This document shows positions 55,710 to 64,000 of a stretch of 64,000 nucleotides of DNA, piece after piece. The stretch lies in assembly GCF_018614975.1 (NCBI RefSeq), contig NZ_JAGGNR010000015.1, positions 25,298 to 89,297 of the forward strand, given 5' to 3'. Both the position numbers and the translations under genes were made by a program. Every line of letters begins with the position of its first letter. The stretch's first letter is position 1. This stretch comes from Paenibacillus polymyxa. GTDB taxonomy: Bacteria; Bacillota; Bacilli; Paenibacillales; Paenibacillaceae. The notes beneath the pieces were generated by a model, which saw nothing but the letters and a program-made list of their open reading frames with translations, was not told the origin of the DNA and did no database searches.

Positions 55710-56600
55710 TCATTTTGAGCCCGAAAACCCATAGTTGAATAACTTCCGTGTCTCCACAAAACGCCCTTCACGAGTATTTGTTCCAAATACAACTGATATC
55801 AGTCTTTTGCCATCACGTTCAGCTGTCCCCACAAAATGATAGCCGGAATCTTCGTCATACCCAGTCTTTAATCCGTCATTTCCATCGTAAGCATACGGCC
55901 CACCAATAGAGGACAACATCCAGTTCGTGTTACTCATGTACATCCCTTTTTGGTGCATTGATACTTGCATTTGACTGGAAATTCTTAAAATCTCGGGATG
56001 GTTATTCAGCAGATATCTTGCAAGCTTGCATGCATCTATAGCCGTCATTAAGGTCTGCCCTTGTATTTCCATCGGACGGTTAGGACCAAGCAGCTTTTCA
56101 CTGAGGCCCGTTGAATTCGTGAATTGTGTATTCTCAGACAGTCCAATTTGAGTTGCTTTCTGATTCATCTGTTGCACAAACTTCTGCTCTGTACCACTGA
56201 TATGTTCAGCCAGAGCGACAGTTGCATCATTGGCTGAATAGACAGCTACGATCTCGAACAACTCCTGAACGGTGAATTGCTCTCCCTGTTTCAGGGTCAG
56301 TTGACTGCCCCCCACGGAGCTGGCATACAGACTCACATTAACAAGATCATTCCAGCCTATATCACCATTGATCACGGCCTCCATCACTAGCAGTTCTGTC
56401 ATCAACTTACTGACGCCTGCCGGGGCAATCTCTTCGGAGCCGTTAAAATCCATTAAGATCTGTTCAGAGTTCATATCCATTAATACTGCAGATTCAGCTT
56501 TAATTCCCGGTTTGCCTACCAGCAAGTCCGGTTTCACACCCAAATATATAATAAGCAGCAGAGCCAGGAGCATACCGGCCCGTTTCCACCATTTTTTCAT
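55710..56600 (-). CDS. PBP5-type D-alanyl-D-alanine carboxypeptidase homologue lacking the catalytic serine
   Basis: 296 residues, DacF/DacA catalytic domain only, with an N-terminal membrane anchor or uncleaved signal (about 8-21). The SxxK box, normally PASxTKLMT, reads PAGVSKLMT: G62 replaces the nucleophile serine (codon GGC, one base from AGC) while K65 is kept. The SxN box (YSANDATVALAE) and KTG box (GLKTGYDEDSGYHF) are intact. No PBP5 C-terminal domain, as in sporulation-type paralogues. It should still bind peptidoglycan but not form an acyl-enzyme. AGAGGTGAT precedes the ATG. Monocistronic. Confidence 0.88.
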   Translation of the reverse strand: MKKWWKRAGMLLALLLIIYLGVKPDLLVGKPGIKAESAVLMDMNSEQILMDFNGSEEIAPAGVSKLMTELLVMEAVINGDIGWNDLVNVSLYASSVGGSQLTLKQGEQFTVQELFEIVAVYSANDATVALAEHISGTEQKFVQQMNQKATQIGLSENTQFTNSTGLSEKLLGPNRPMEIQGQTLMTAIDACKLARYLLNNHPEILRISSQMQVSMHQKGMYMSNTNWMLSSIGGPYAYDGNDGLKTGYDEDSGYHFVGTAERDGKRLISVVFGTNTREGRFVETRKLFNYGFSGSK

Positions 56601-56693
56601 AAGATGATCACCTCTTACCTATATAGACGAAGTGAAAAGGCATTTTGTCTGCACTTTTTTGAAAAAAAGTTAATTTTTTTTATTTTTCAGTTA

Positions 56694-56749
56694 CAAAAAA
56701 ACATGAACTCCATACACCCATGCCAGAGTGTACAGAATCCATGTTTTTA
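56694..56749. terminator. Bidirectional terminator between opp operon and PBP5-like gene
   Basis: ACATG.A.TC..TACAC ... GTGTA..GA.T.CATGT stem with A tract on the left and T tract on the right. It ends the opp operon on the minus strand. Confidence 0.75.
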
Positions 56750-56852
56750 AAGACACTTTTTATTCATTTTCCCAGGAAAATTGTTCATTAATAATCTAGC
56801 AACCGACTTCTTAAAGGACCCCAATCCTTACAGCTGCTAATTTAAGAATGTA

Positions 56853-58679
56853 TTACTCAGCTACAACTGCTTTGTCTGCATTAACTTGCAGGTCGCTCAG
56901 GTAAACGCCTGTTCCATCACCAATCGCATAGTTCATTACACGTTTGTTAACTGGTGCTACAACTGCACGATACAGTGTAGGGAATACAGGAACTTCATCT
57001 ACCATGTATTGCTGCCATTGATTGTAGATCTCTTTACGCTTGTCTACATCGAATGCTTCAGCAGAGATACCTTGTGCCAGCAATTTGTCATTCTCTTCGC
57101 TGGAGAATCTGGAGAAGTTGTAGAGTGCATCGCGGCCATACAGACCAGATGGATCTACGTCAATACCAACGCCCCATGCTGCTTGATACACATCAATGTT
57201 CGGATCATCTTTACCTGTGTTACCTACACGGTCATAGAAGCTGTTGAACTCAACCATTTCCAGGTTTACTTTCAAACCAATAGCTGCCCATGATTGAACA
57301 TAATAACGAGCCAATGGTTCAGCTGTGTCGCCACCTGTCATGGATACAAAGTTAATTTCGAGTGGTGTTCCATCCGGATTCGTACGGAATTCACCATCCA
57401 GTTTGTAACCAGCTTCGTCGAGCAATGCTTTCGCTGCTTCTGGATCATACGTTACACCCGGATTGCTGGCATCATGGAATTCTGGATGAGACGGTGGAAT
57501 CAGGGTTGTTGCGTTCCAACGCAGACCATTATAGAAACGTTTACCCACTTGATCGTTATCCACGGCCATCCACATTGCTTTACGCAAGTTTTTATCGCCC
57601 ATTTTTGCTTCAGCATTGCTTTTAACTTTTCCGTTCTCTTCATCCCACGTACCCAGTTTGAAACCGATGTACGTATAAGCACGATCGATTGTGCCCAGGA
57701 ATTCTACGTTGGACAGGTTAGCATTGTCTTTGTATTGATCTGTCGGGAATGCATCTACGAGATCTACCCCGCCAGATTTCAGTTCTTGAACAACCGTTGT
57801 CGGGTTGATAACTTTCAGAGTTACACTATCCAGTTTTGGAGCTCCACGCCAGTAGTCATCGTTTTTAACAAAAGTTACAGACTCACCTGGAGTGATAACA
57901 TCCACTTTAAATGGACCAAAACCAATTGGTTTTTCACGTACTTCTTTGGAAGAAGACATTTTGGCTACATCCATATCTCCGAAGATATGTTTAGCCAGTG
58001 GATACGTCCATACGCCACCTGTCAGCAGGGACGGAGTAGATTCTTTATACGTAATGCTGATTTGTTTGTCGCTCAGCACTTTAATACCAGAGATTGTTTT
58101 TGCTTTTCCAGCATGATACTCGTCCATACCTACTACACTAGTGAAGTTGGAGTCGTAACGTGGACCATCATACGCTTTGTTACCGATCACTTCATAAGCA
58201 AACTGCAGATCTTCAGCCGTTACCGGCTTGCCATCATGCCAGTTTACATTGTCGCGAATGGTCAGTGTGAACGTTTTGCCATCTTCGGAAGTCTCATATG
58301 TTGCAGCACCATCATTGGTGTACACATAGTCTTTATCCCAAGTCAGCAAGCCTTCATCGAACCATTGAAGAACCTGTGCATCCGGGTTACCGGAATAGAA
58401 GTTAAAGTTCAGTGTACCTTCAAAAGCAGTATCCGATACAAGTCCGAATGTAATCGATCCACCTTCGATCGCAGTACCTTCATTCGTTTTGACATTGTTG
58501 AAGTCTTCAATGGAGTAAACGCCCTCTTCATTAGCAGGTTTTTCCTCCGTTTTTCCCTCTTCTGTGTTGGAAGCTGGAGCTGGAGTAGCTGCTTCTTTCT
58601 CCGAGCATGCTGCGAGCACCAATACAAAGACCAGCATCATCGTGAAAAATAGTCCCCGTGAAAATAATCCCTTTTTCAT
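56853..58679 (-). CDS. Oligopeptide ABC transporter substrate-binding lipoprotein (OppA-like)
   Basis: 608 residues: lipoprotein signal peptide with lipobox LAAC (Cys about 28), then an SBP family 5 fold with VNWHDGKPVTAEDLQFAYEV, RKAMWMAVDNDQVGKRFYNG and a C-terminal domain ending near residue 600. Captures peptides outside the membrane for the permease encoded upstream. GGGAGG lies 8 bases before the ATG at 58679; the longer frame lacks support. Last gene of the operon, 19 bases after oppC. Exact peptide class unknown; an App/Dpp role is possible. Confidence 0.93.
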   Translation of the reverse strand: MKKGLFSRGLFFTMMLVFVLVLAACSEKEAATPAPASNTEEGKTEEKPANEEGVYSIEDFNNVKTNEGTAIEGGSITFGLVSDTAFEGTLNFNFYSGNPDAQVLQWFDEGLLTWDKDYVYTNDGAATYETSEDGKTFTLTIRDNVNWHDGKPVTAEDLQFAYEVIGNKAYDGPRYDSNFTSVVGMDEYHAGKAKTISGIKVLSDKQISITYKESTPSLLTGGVWTYPLAKHIFGDMDVAKMSSSKEVREKPIGFGPFKVDVITPGESVTFVKNDDYWRGAPKLDSVTLKVINPTTVVQELKSGGVDLVDAFPTDQYKDNANLSNVEFLGTIDRAYTYIGFKLGTWDEENGKVKSNAEAKMGDKNLRKAMWMAVDNDQVGKRFYNGLRWNATTLIPPSHPEFHDASNPGVTYDPEAAKALLDEAGYKLDGEFRTNPDGTPLEINFVSMTGGDTAEPLARYYVQSWAAIGLKVNLEMVEFNSFYDRVGNTGKDDPNIDVYQAAWGVGIDVDPSGLYGRDALYNFSRFSSEENDKLLAQGISAEAFDVDKRKEIYNQWQQYMVDEVPVFPTLYRAVVAPVNKRVMNYAIGDGTGVYLSDLQVNADKAVVAE

Positions 58680-58698
58680 GAACCTTTCCTCCCTTTTT

Positions 58699-59604
58699 TT
58701 AACCTCTTCTTTGTCTTGCATCAGTCGCACGCTTTAGGGCTTGACCGACATTATTTATACTCAACATCAATACCAGAATCAGTACCGATGCGGGTAGCCA
58801 TATCCACCATCTGGATTCCAGGGTTTGCGGATTACGTGCATAACTTACGAGTGTTCCAAGACTGGGTGTGCTTTCCGGAAAACCAAACCCAAGGAAAGAC
58901 AGCCCTGATTCGAGGCCAATGTTGGCAGCGAGATTCAATGTCATCGTTACGATGATAATGGAGCTCAGATTCGGAAGAACCTGTGAGAGCATAATCTTCA
59001 GATGAGAAGAGCCCAATGTTTTTGAAGCTTTTACATAATCCAGCTCCCGTTCCTGTAATGCTTTGGAGCGAATCAATCTGGCAATACCCATCCAGAGAAA
59101 TGCCGTCATGATTAGAGAGAACGAGATGATATTGTATTTCGGTACTGCCGTAACAAACGCGATAACAATCATCAACATTGGAAGGATCATGAAGAAATCA
59201 ACAACACGCATAAACAGATTGTCTATCATTCCACCGAAATAACCGGATAAAAGGCCAATTAAGATACCTATGAAGCCAGTCATTAACGTTACGATAATTC
59301 CAATGGTCAGGGAGTTACGTGTACCGATGACCAGTTGGCCAAATACATCACGACCTCCATAGTCCGTTCCAAGCCAATATTTTGCGGATGGTGGTTCATA
59401 TAAGGCAAACAGATCCACGCGTACGATATCATCCTGATTCAGGATGAGAGACGTGCCATATACCAGCAACATGACCAAGCCCAAGAAAATGAGCGAGATT
59501 AGTGCCACCTTATCTCTGACAAGCTCCCTCCATAAAATACTCAAGCTGGAGGGGCTTTTATCAACCTTTTGTGAAGTTACAACTACCTCGTTGGCCTTGC
59601 TCAT
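58699..59604 (-). CDS. Peptide ABC transporter permease, OppC type
   Basis: 301 residues with six TM helices; N-terminal OppC_N segment (SILWRELVRDKVALISLIFL) and the EAA-type loop ALQERELDYVKASKTLGSSH that contacts the ATPases. Contains the LGTDYGGRDVFGQLVIGTR motif typical of OppC/DppC. GGGGTGA precedes the ATG. Forms the channel with the OppB homologue; located 29 bases downstream of it. Confidence 0.93.
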   Translation of the reverse strand: MSKANEVVVTSQKVDKSPSSLSILWRELVRDKVALISLIFLGLVMLLVYGTSLILNQDDIVRVDLFALYEPPSAKYWLGTDYGGRDVFGQLVIGTRNSLTIGIIVTLMTGFIGILIGLLSGYFGGMIDNLFMRVVDFFMILPMLMIVIAFVTAVPKYNIISFSLIMTAFLWMGIARLIRSKALQERELDYVKASKTLGSSHLKIMLSQVLPNLSSIIIVTMTLNLAANIGLESGLSFLGFGFPESTPSLGTLVSYARNPQTLESRWWIWLPASVLILVLMLSINNVGQALKRATDARQRRG

Positions 59605-59633
59605 CTTGTTTTCACCCCGAAATCTTCAAGTTC

Positions 59634-60596
59634 TTACTTGATCCGTATGCGTGGATCTACAATTCCTAGAATTATGTCAGACAGCAATGCCCCGAGAATG
59701 GAAGCTACGCCATACAACAATACGAGTGCAGTCACAACGCTGAAGTCACGCAATGAGATGGAACTCAGGAACAACTGCCCCATACCTGGATAACTGAATA
59801 TACTTTCGATAAATACCGTACCTCCGATAAGCCCTGTAATCTCATATCCGAAGAACGCGGCGATAGGTAATAGTGAGTTCCTCAAGATATGCCTGTTGTA
59901 TATCCGGGATTCCGAGGCGCCTTTGGCTCTGGCAGTAATAACGAATTCCTTATGCTTGATATCAATGATTTCACTACGTAAATATTGAACCGTAGATACC
60001 GTTGTAATTAGTGCCATGGATAGTGCCGGCAATAATAGATGATAGAACTTACTCATCACGTAGCTGAATGTGCCTGGTGTAAGTCCTGGCGCAACACTTC
60101 CTCCCGTCGGGAACCAGCCGAAGTGGAATCCGAAGATCCATACCATCACCAGTGCAAAGATGAACAATGGTGCGGCAAAGCCCAGGTAGGTGTATCCCGT
60201 GATCAACCGATCAGACCAGGTATCGTTGTAACGACCACTGATGATACCCAGTGGAATAGCGATCAGGTAAGTCAGTACAAGTGTCGCCAGTGCAAGCCAG
60301 AATGTGTTTGCTACACGCTGACCGATCAGGTCCGTAACCGGCATTTTGAAACGGAAGGATTGTCCAAAATCACCTTGGATGGCGTTTTTGATCCAATCCC
60401 AATATTGCACGTACCAAGGATTATTCAATCCCAGTCTCTCTCGCTGGGCTTCCAATGCTTTGGGATCAACGCTTGGATCAAGCAATCCGGTTAGCGCGTC
60501 GCCCGGCATGGCCTTGGCCATCAGAAAGACCAAAAGACTAAGTAAAAATATCTGAGGGATCATTATGATAATTCTGCGTACTATCGTTTTCCACAT
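59634..60596 (-). CDS. Peptide ABC transporter permease, OppB type
   Basis: 320 residues, six TM helices. The N-terminal IIIMIPQIFLLSLLVFLMAKAM with DPSVDPKALEAQRERLGLNN is the usual OppB/DppB/AppB start, and the EAA loop reads IKHKEFVITARAKGASESRI. Pairs with the OppC homologue. Starts 7 bases after the OppF homologue stop, so it is translationally coupled. Confidence 0.93.
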   Translation of the reverse strand: MWKTIVRRIIIMIPQIFLLSLLVFLMAKAMPGDALTGLLDPSVDPKALEAQRERLGLNNPWYVQYWDWIKNAIQGDFGQSFRFKMPVTDLIGQRVANTFWLALATLVLTYLIAIPLGIISGRYNDTWSDRLITGYTYLGFAAPLFIFALVMVWIFGFHFGWFPTGGSVAPGLTPGTFSYVMSKFYHLLLPALSMALITTVSTVQYLRSEIIDIKHKEFVITARAKGASESRIYNRHILRNSLLPIAAFFGYEITGLIGGTVFIESIFSYPGMGQLFLSSISLRDFSVVTALVLLYGVASILGALLSDIILGIVDPRIRIK

Positions 60597-60603
60597 ATGG
60601 CCT

Positions 60604-61536
60604 TCAACCTTTCTGAGGTAGAGCTACTCGGTGAGTATCGGAAATGGATTTGAGCGAGTATGCAAGCCCTTCCTCATCAAAGAAATTTCGGTATGAATGT
60701 TCATACTCGGATTTGACCTGTTGACGGAAGGCTACCATTTCCTCTCGTTTGGTTGGGTCCATATCCGGAATGGCTGCAATAAGACGTTTGGTATAGATGT
60801 GTTGTGGATTCTCAAAAATATCATTTGTTGTGCCCTGTTCCACATATCGACCTTTATACATAATTCCAATCTCATCACACATATGACGGATGATACCCAG
60901 ATCGTGACTGATGAACAGATACGTCAGATTTAATTCTTTTTGAATTTCCTGCATGAAATTAAGTACCTGAGCCTGGACCGATACATCGAGTGCAGATACA
61001 GGTTCATCCGCGATAATTAGCTTCGGCTTCAATGCAATAGCCCTTGCAATGCCGATCCGTTGACGCTGCCCGCCTGAGAATTCATGCGGATATTTGTAGA
61101 TTGATTCCGGACTCAGGCCAACCTTTTCAAGTAATTCTCTTACTTGTCTTTTCTCCTCGGTAGCTGTCAGACGCTCATAGTTACGAAACGGCTCAGCGAT
61201 GATATCAATAACCCGCTTCTTTGGATTCAGTGATGAATATGGGTCCTGGAAAATCATTTGTACATCCCGCTGGAGCTGCCTGTTCTTACGTCGCTCCGTA
61301 GCCAGATTTTTTCCGTTAAACAGAATCTTTCCGTCAGTTACATGATTTAGCCCGATAATGGCTCTGCCTGTTGTTGTCTTACCTGAACCTGATTCACCAA
61401 CCAGACCATAAGTCTGTCCTTGTTGAATGGAGAAGCTAACACCATCAACAGCCTTTACACTGCCAATTTCCCGTTTAAGCAATCCACCGCGAATTGGAAA
61501 GTGTATCTTGAGTCCTTCTACTTCGAGTAATGCCAT
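60604..61536 (-). CDS. Peptide ABC transporter ATPase, OppF type
   Basis: 310 residues: Walker A GESGSGKTTTGRAI, Q loop QDPYSSLNPKKRV, signature FSGGQRQRIGIARAI, Walker B LIIADEPVSALDVS and H-loop SHDLG, with the oligopeptide-specific C-terminal extension. N-terminus KIHFPIRGGLLKREIGSVKA is the OppF-specific insertion. Energises uptake as heterodimer with the OppD homologue encoded upstream. Confidence 0.94.
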   Translation of the reverse strand: MALLEVEGLKIHFPIRGGLLKREIGSVKAVDGVSFSIQQGQTYGLVGESGSGKTTTGRAIIGLNHVTDGKILFNGKNLATERRKNRQLQRDVQMIFQDPYSSLNPKKRVIDIIAEPFRNYERLTATEEKRQVRELLEKVGLSPESIYKYPHEFSGGQRQRIGIARAIALKPKLIIADEPVSALDVSVQAQVLNFMQEIQKELNLTYLFISHDLGIIRHMCDEIGIMYKGRYVEQGTTNDIFENPQHIYTKRLIAAIPDMDPTKREEMVAFRQQVKSEYEHSYRNFFDEEGLAYSLKSISDTHRVALPQKG

Positions 61537-61550
61537 TATGTTATTCCTCC

Positions 61551-62540
61551 TCAGCTTTGGTCAGGGAAATGAAAGTGCTGGTAACAGGTACACCGTACCA
61601 AGTGACCTGGTGCAATTTCATGCATCTGTGGGTTCTCTTCATGAGCCGATTCACTAATCCATGGAATTCGGGCTTTGAATCTGCACCCTTTGCGAGGAAG
61701 ATTTTTGAGTGATGGTACGATGCCTTGGATGACATGCAATTTGGATCTTTCTTCAGACAGGGTGGGTATAGAATTCAACAGTGAGCGGGTATATGGATGC
61801 TTAGCATCGTTCATCAATGTGAAGATATCTGCGATTTCAACAATTTCGCCTGCATACATAACTGCTACGCGATCAGCCATCTCAGCTACGACACCCAGAT
61901 CATGTGTAATCAGAATAATGCCTGCGTTAATTTCATTCTTCAGATCACGGATCAGCTCCAGAATCTGTAGTTGAATCGTAACGTCAAGCGCCGTCGTTGG
62001 TTCATCGGCTATGAGTAGTTCTGGTTTGTTGGCAATCGCAATGGCGATAACAATTCTCTGTCTCATACCACCAGATAATTCGTGGGGATACTGCTTGTAT
62101 ATTTGTTCGGGACGTGGAATCCCTACCTGATTCAATAAGTGAATGACCTTTTCTCTCTTCTCTCTGGAAGACAGCTTGGACTGATGAAGTGTGAGAATCT
62201 CTTCAATCTGTTCACCAATAATCATTAGAGGATTTAGTGCGGACAATGGGTCCTGAAAAATCATGCCCATTTCTTTGCCACGTAGCTTGTTTAATTTGCT
62301 TGGGGAGATGTTGGCAATATCTTGTCCTTTATAGAGAATTTGGCCTTCAATCTTTGCTTTGTTATGCAAACCCATAAGAGAGAATGCAAAAGCACTTTTA
62401 CCTGACCCGGATTCACCTACAATCGCCAACACTTCATTTTTCTTCACCGTAAGGTTAACGTGATCCACTGCTGCATAATAGTCATCTTCAATTCTGAATG
62501 ATGTTGTTAGATTTCTGACTTCCAATAGCTCTGTATTCAA
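61551..62540 (-). CDS. Peptide ABC transporter ATPase, OppD type
   Basis: About 329 residues: Walker A GESGSGKSAFAFSL, Q loop QDPLSALNPL, signature LSGGMRQRIVIAIAI, Walker B LLIADEPTTALDVT, H-loop THDLG and the C-terminal cysteine-containing segment (HLVRCTCYQH) known in OppD/OppF. TTG at 62540 lies 6 bases after AGGGTG; a GTG at 62549 is the alternative, and the longer frame is unsupported. First gene of a D-F-B-C-A operon; the promoter must lie in the AT-rich gap upstream. Confidence 0.92.
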   Translation of the reverse strand: MNTELLEVRNLTTSFRIEDDYYAAVDHVNLTVKKNEVLAIVGESGSGKSAFAFSLMGLHNKAKIEGQILYKGQDIANISPSKLNKLRGKEMGMIFQDPLSALNPLMIIGEQIEEILTLHQSKLSSREKREKVIHLLNQVGIPRPEQIYKQYPHELSGGMRQRIVIAIAIANKPELLIADEPTTALDVTIQLQILELIRDLKNEINAGIILITHDLGVVAEMADRVAVMYAGEIVEIADIFTLMNDAKHPYTRSLLNSIPTLSEERSKLHVIQGIVPSLKNLPRKGCRFKARIPWISESAHEENPQMHEIAPGHLVRCTCYQHFHFPDQS

Positions 62541-62549
62541 ATCAATCAC

Positions 62550-63197
62550 CCTAACCCCATAATTTCCGTAGATTGTATTCGTGTGTAGAGGAATGCATCC
62601 ACTGTATATTTCCAAGTTCTTGAAGATAACGAACAATAGCTTATACAAAATACCAAATTGTTAGGAGAAACAAGCTTCAGAGACTTATATTTAGACCATT
62701 GGTCAATTAATGTTGATAATTCCTAGCGGAATTATATATCATAATAATTAATGTAATCATACGTGTAATTTTAGCTAACGTCAATGCTTATTTTGAGATT
62801 TTTGGTATAAATGTTTTTTATACTACAGATTTGGATATTAGTAATACTATAAAGGCGTATAGCAGGGAGTTTGAGAGATGTTATCTTGTTTTTCGCTGTG
62901 AGGTGAACATAGGCAATTGGTCAAAATAACATATACATAACATAATAGTTACATCTATTGTATGTGTATGATTTGATTTAAGTAGATATACTTAATTTTG
63001 CGTGAGGTAAATGTTACATATATGAGTGATGATTATATCTCGAACTATAGCTGAACTTTATTTAATCGGACTCGTTATGCTTACAATTGAAAAAATATAT
63101 GCGATCAAAGTAAAAAATCTAGTTAATCTAGTATAGTTTTATTTATTTGCTAATGTAAAGACCAAATTGTCATCTTTTATCATTTATTTTACAAAAG
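62550..63197. other. AT-rich intergenic region upstream of the opp operon
   Basis: About 650 bases, strongly AT-rich, without a gene. It contains the promoter region of the opp operon and possibly CodY-type or other operators, but none is clear enough to call. Confidence 0.4.
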
Positions 63198-63227
63198 AAA
63201 GAAAAAAGCCCTGCAAAATGCAGAGCT
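63198..63227 (-). terminator. Terminator of the M15 peptidase gene
   Basis: AGCCCTGCA/TGCAGAGCT stem followed on the minus strand by TTTTTTC. Confidence 0.8.
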
Positions 63228-63267
63228 CATCTAATATTTATTCATTTAATTGTATATATAATACCCT

Positions 63268-63867
63268 TTACTGAGAATCAGGAGGTCTTTTACCACGTTT
63301 TAACTCATTGATACTCAAGCCAAAATCCATCTGCAAGTGAGGATAGTCCGGAAAGTTTGCCCAGTCTCCACCCCAAGTGAAACCTAACGCTTTGGCGAGA
63401 TCCACAACTTCCATCCAGTCTGCCTTGCCATTGCCATTATCGTCACGTTCCATATCCCATACGACATCACCCTCAGGCGTCTTCAGTGCAAAATCAATTG
63501 CTAATCCATAGTTATGATATGACTCACCACCACGCGCATTCGTAACGATATTGCCTGCGCTTGAGCGTCCTTGGTTGAATAGTGCATCTTGCTCCTCGGA
63601 ACTTCGGTAGCCGTGGGTGATAACAATCTCTATTCCACGTCTCGCTGCCTTACGTACCAATAATTTCTCATTCTCTGCTACCACAGGATGAAGGCCAATG
63701 ATTGGCACAGCTTCTTGGATTGTTGACCCGGGCCACATGTTATCTATATCACCTTTTTGCTGTAACCACACATATATAATGGAAAGTAAAAGAGTAGCTA
63801 TAATCCAGGTTTTCAGACTTCTCTTTTTTCTCTGTTTAGCTTTACGTTTTGATGTATTCATATCCAC
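63268..63867 (-). CDS. M15-family (CwlK/VanY-like) peptidoglycan peptidase with EF-hand-like loop
   Basis: 199 residues: basic N-terminus and one TM/signal segment (about 20-36), then an M15 zinc peptidase: R88 in HGYRSSEEQ, H118 and D125 in SYHNYGLAIDF, H177 in DYPHLQMDFG, and GGDW before it. Family enzymes cut L-Ala-D-Glu or D-Ala-D-Ala bonds in peptidoglycan. Between the first and last zinc ligands lies DDNGNGKADWME (142-153), with oxygen ligands at the EF-hand positions 1, 3, 5, 9 and 12. Own terminator follows; the start is the ATG at 63867 (or the second ATG, two codons later). Confidence 0.9.
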   Translation of the reverse strand: MDMNTSKRKAKQRKKRSLKTWIIATLLLSIIYVWLQQKGDIDNMWPGSTIQEAVPIIGLHPVVAENEKLLVRKAARRGIEIVITHGYRSSEEQDALFNQGRSSAGNIVTNARGGESYHNYGLAIDFALKTPEGDVVWDMERDDNGNGKADWMEVVDLAKALGFTWGGDWANFPDYPHLQMDFGLSINELKRGKRPPDSQ

Positions 63868-64000
63868 TCCTGGTGATTATTCTGAAATAAACAGCTATTC
63901 CTGCTGCCTGAACCTTTTCAGTAGATTAGACTCTATTATAATTCATTTGAGCCTTGAATGCTTCTATCACCATAGTATTGCACGCCTGTTGAATATCCTA

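Noticed and set aside
57294..58652. 452-codon plus-strand open frame
   Set aside because: It is antisense to the well-supported oppA-like gene, has no ribosome site and shows the low-complexity Phe/Cys/Ile pattern of an antisense shadow.

Overview
The window looks like a chromosomal segment of a Paenibacillus species (Bacillota, spore former). This rests on a core gene order typical of Bacillales (walR-walK-walH-walI-walJ, htrA-type protease and rlmH on one side; purA, dnaB, rplI, gdpP, yybS on the other), strong AGGAGG ribosome binding sites, SLH-domain surface proteins, YheC/YheD-type and AraR-type proteins, and moderate G+C. The core blocks are those usually found near the replication origin. 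No rRNA, tRNA or CRISPR array was seen.

Layout. 1-5.2 kb: the cut-off end of an FGGY sugar kinase, divergent from an araR regulator with two AraR boxes and a cre-like site; a DUF421 membrane protein; a MetE-like methyltransferase. 5.2-10.5 kb: a three-gene glycosyltransferase operon (GT2-GtrA, processive GT2 with PilZ, GT-C-like membrane protein) that looks tuned by c-di-GMP. 10.6-19.3 kb: a mixed region with a DinB remnant, a YheC/D ATP-grasp protein, a small possible spore-surface protein, an L25/Ctc gene preceded by a 28-codon upstream ORF, an SLH-anchored 5'-nucleotidase, a secreted mannose-lectin-type protein, a YndJ-like membrane protein and a HEAT-repeat protein.

19.3-30.7 kb is accessory DNA: decayed IS3 and IS1182 transposases, an SDR remnant, a TetR/hydrolase pair, a nitrilase pair, and a LysR regulator with one intact and one broken MFS exporter. 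The key observation is that the 3' end of rlmH (30661-30681) recurs, as a synonymous-codon copy reading (N/A)EPYHK-stop, at 26834-26854 and 22128-22148 in the same orientation. The two copies carry flanking inverted arms. This is the architecture of staphylococcal cassette chromosome (SCC) elements, so I interpret 22.1-30.7 kb as two tandem SCC-like cassettes of about 3.8 and 4.7 kb without a visible ccr recombinase.

30.7-54 kb is core: rlmH, a CxxH/CxxC protein, a lipoprotein, an HtrA protease, the WalRK cell-wall regulon locus (with a 0.3 kb insertion between walH and walI), an M23 peptidase likely in the same physiological circle, a methyltransferase, purA, and the dnaB-rplI-gdpP-yybS-mazG-like cluster, a CBS protein and an LCP cell-wall ligase. 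53.8-64 kb: a 14-TM exporter, a PBP5-like carboxypeptidase whose catalytic serine is replaced by glycine, a complete oligopeptide ABC transporter (DFBCA order) and an M15 peptidase with an EF-hand-like loop.
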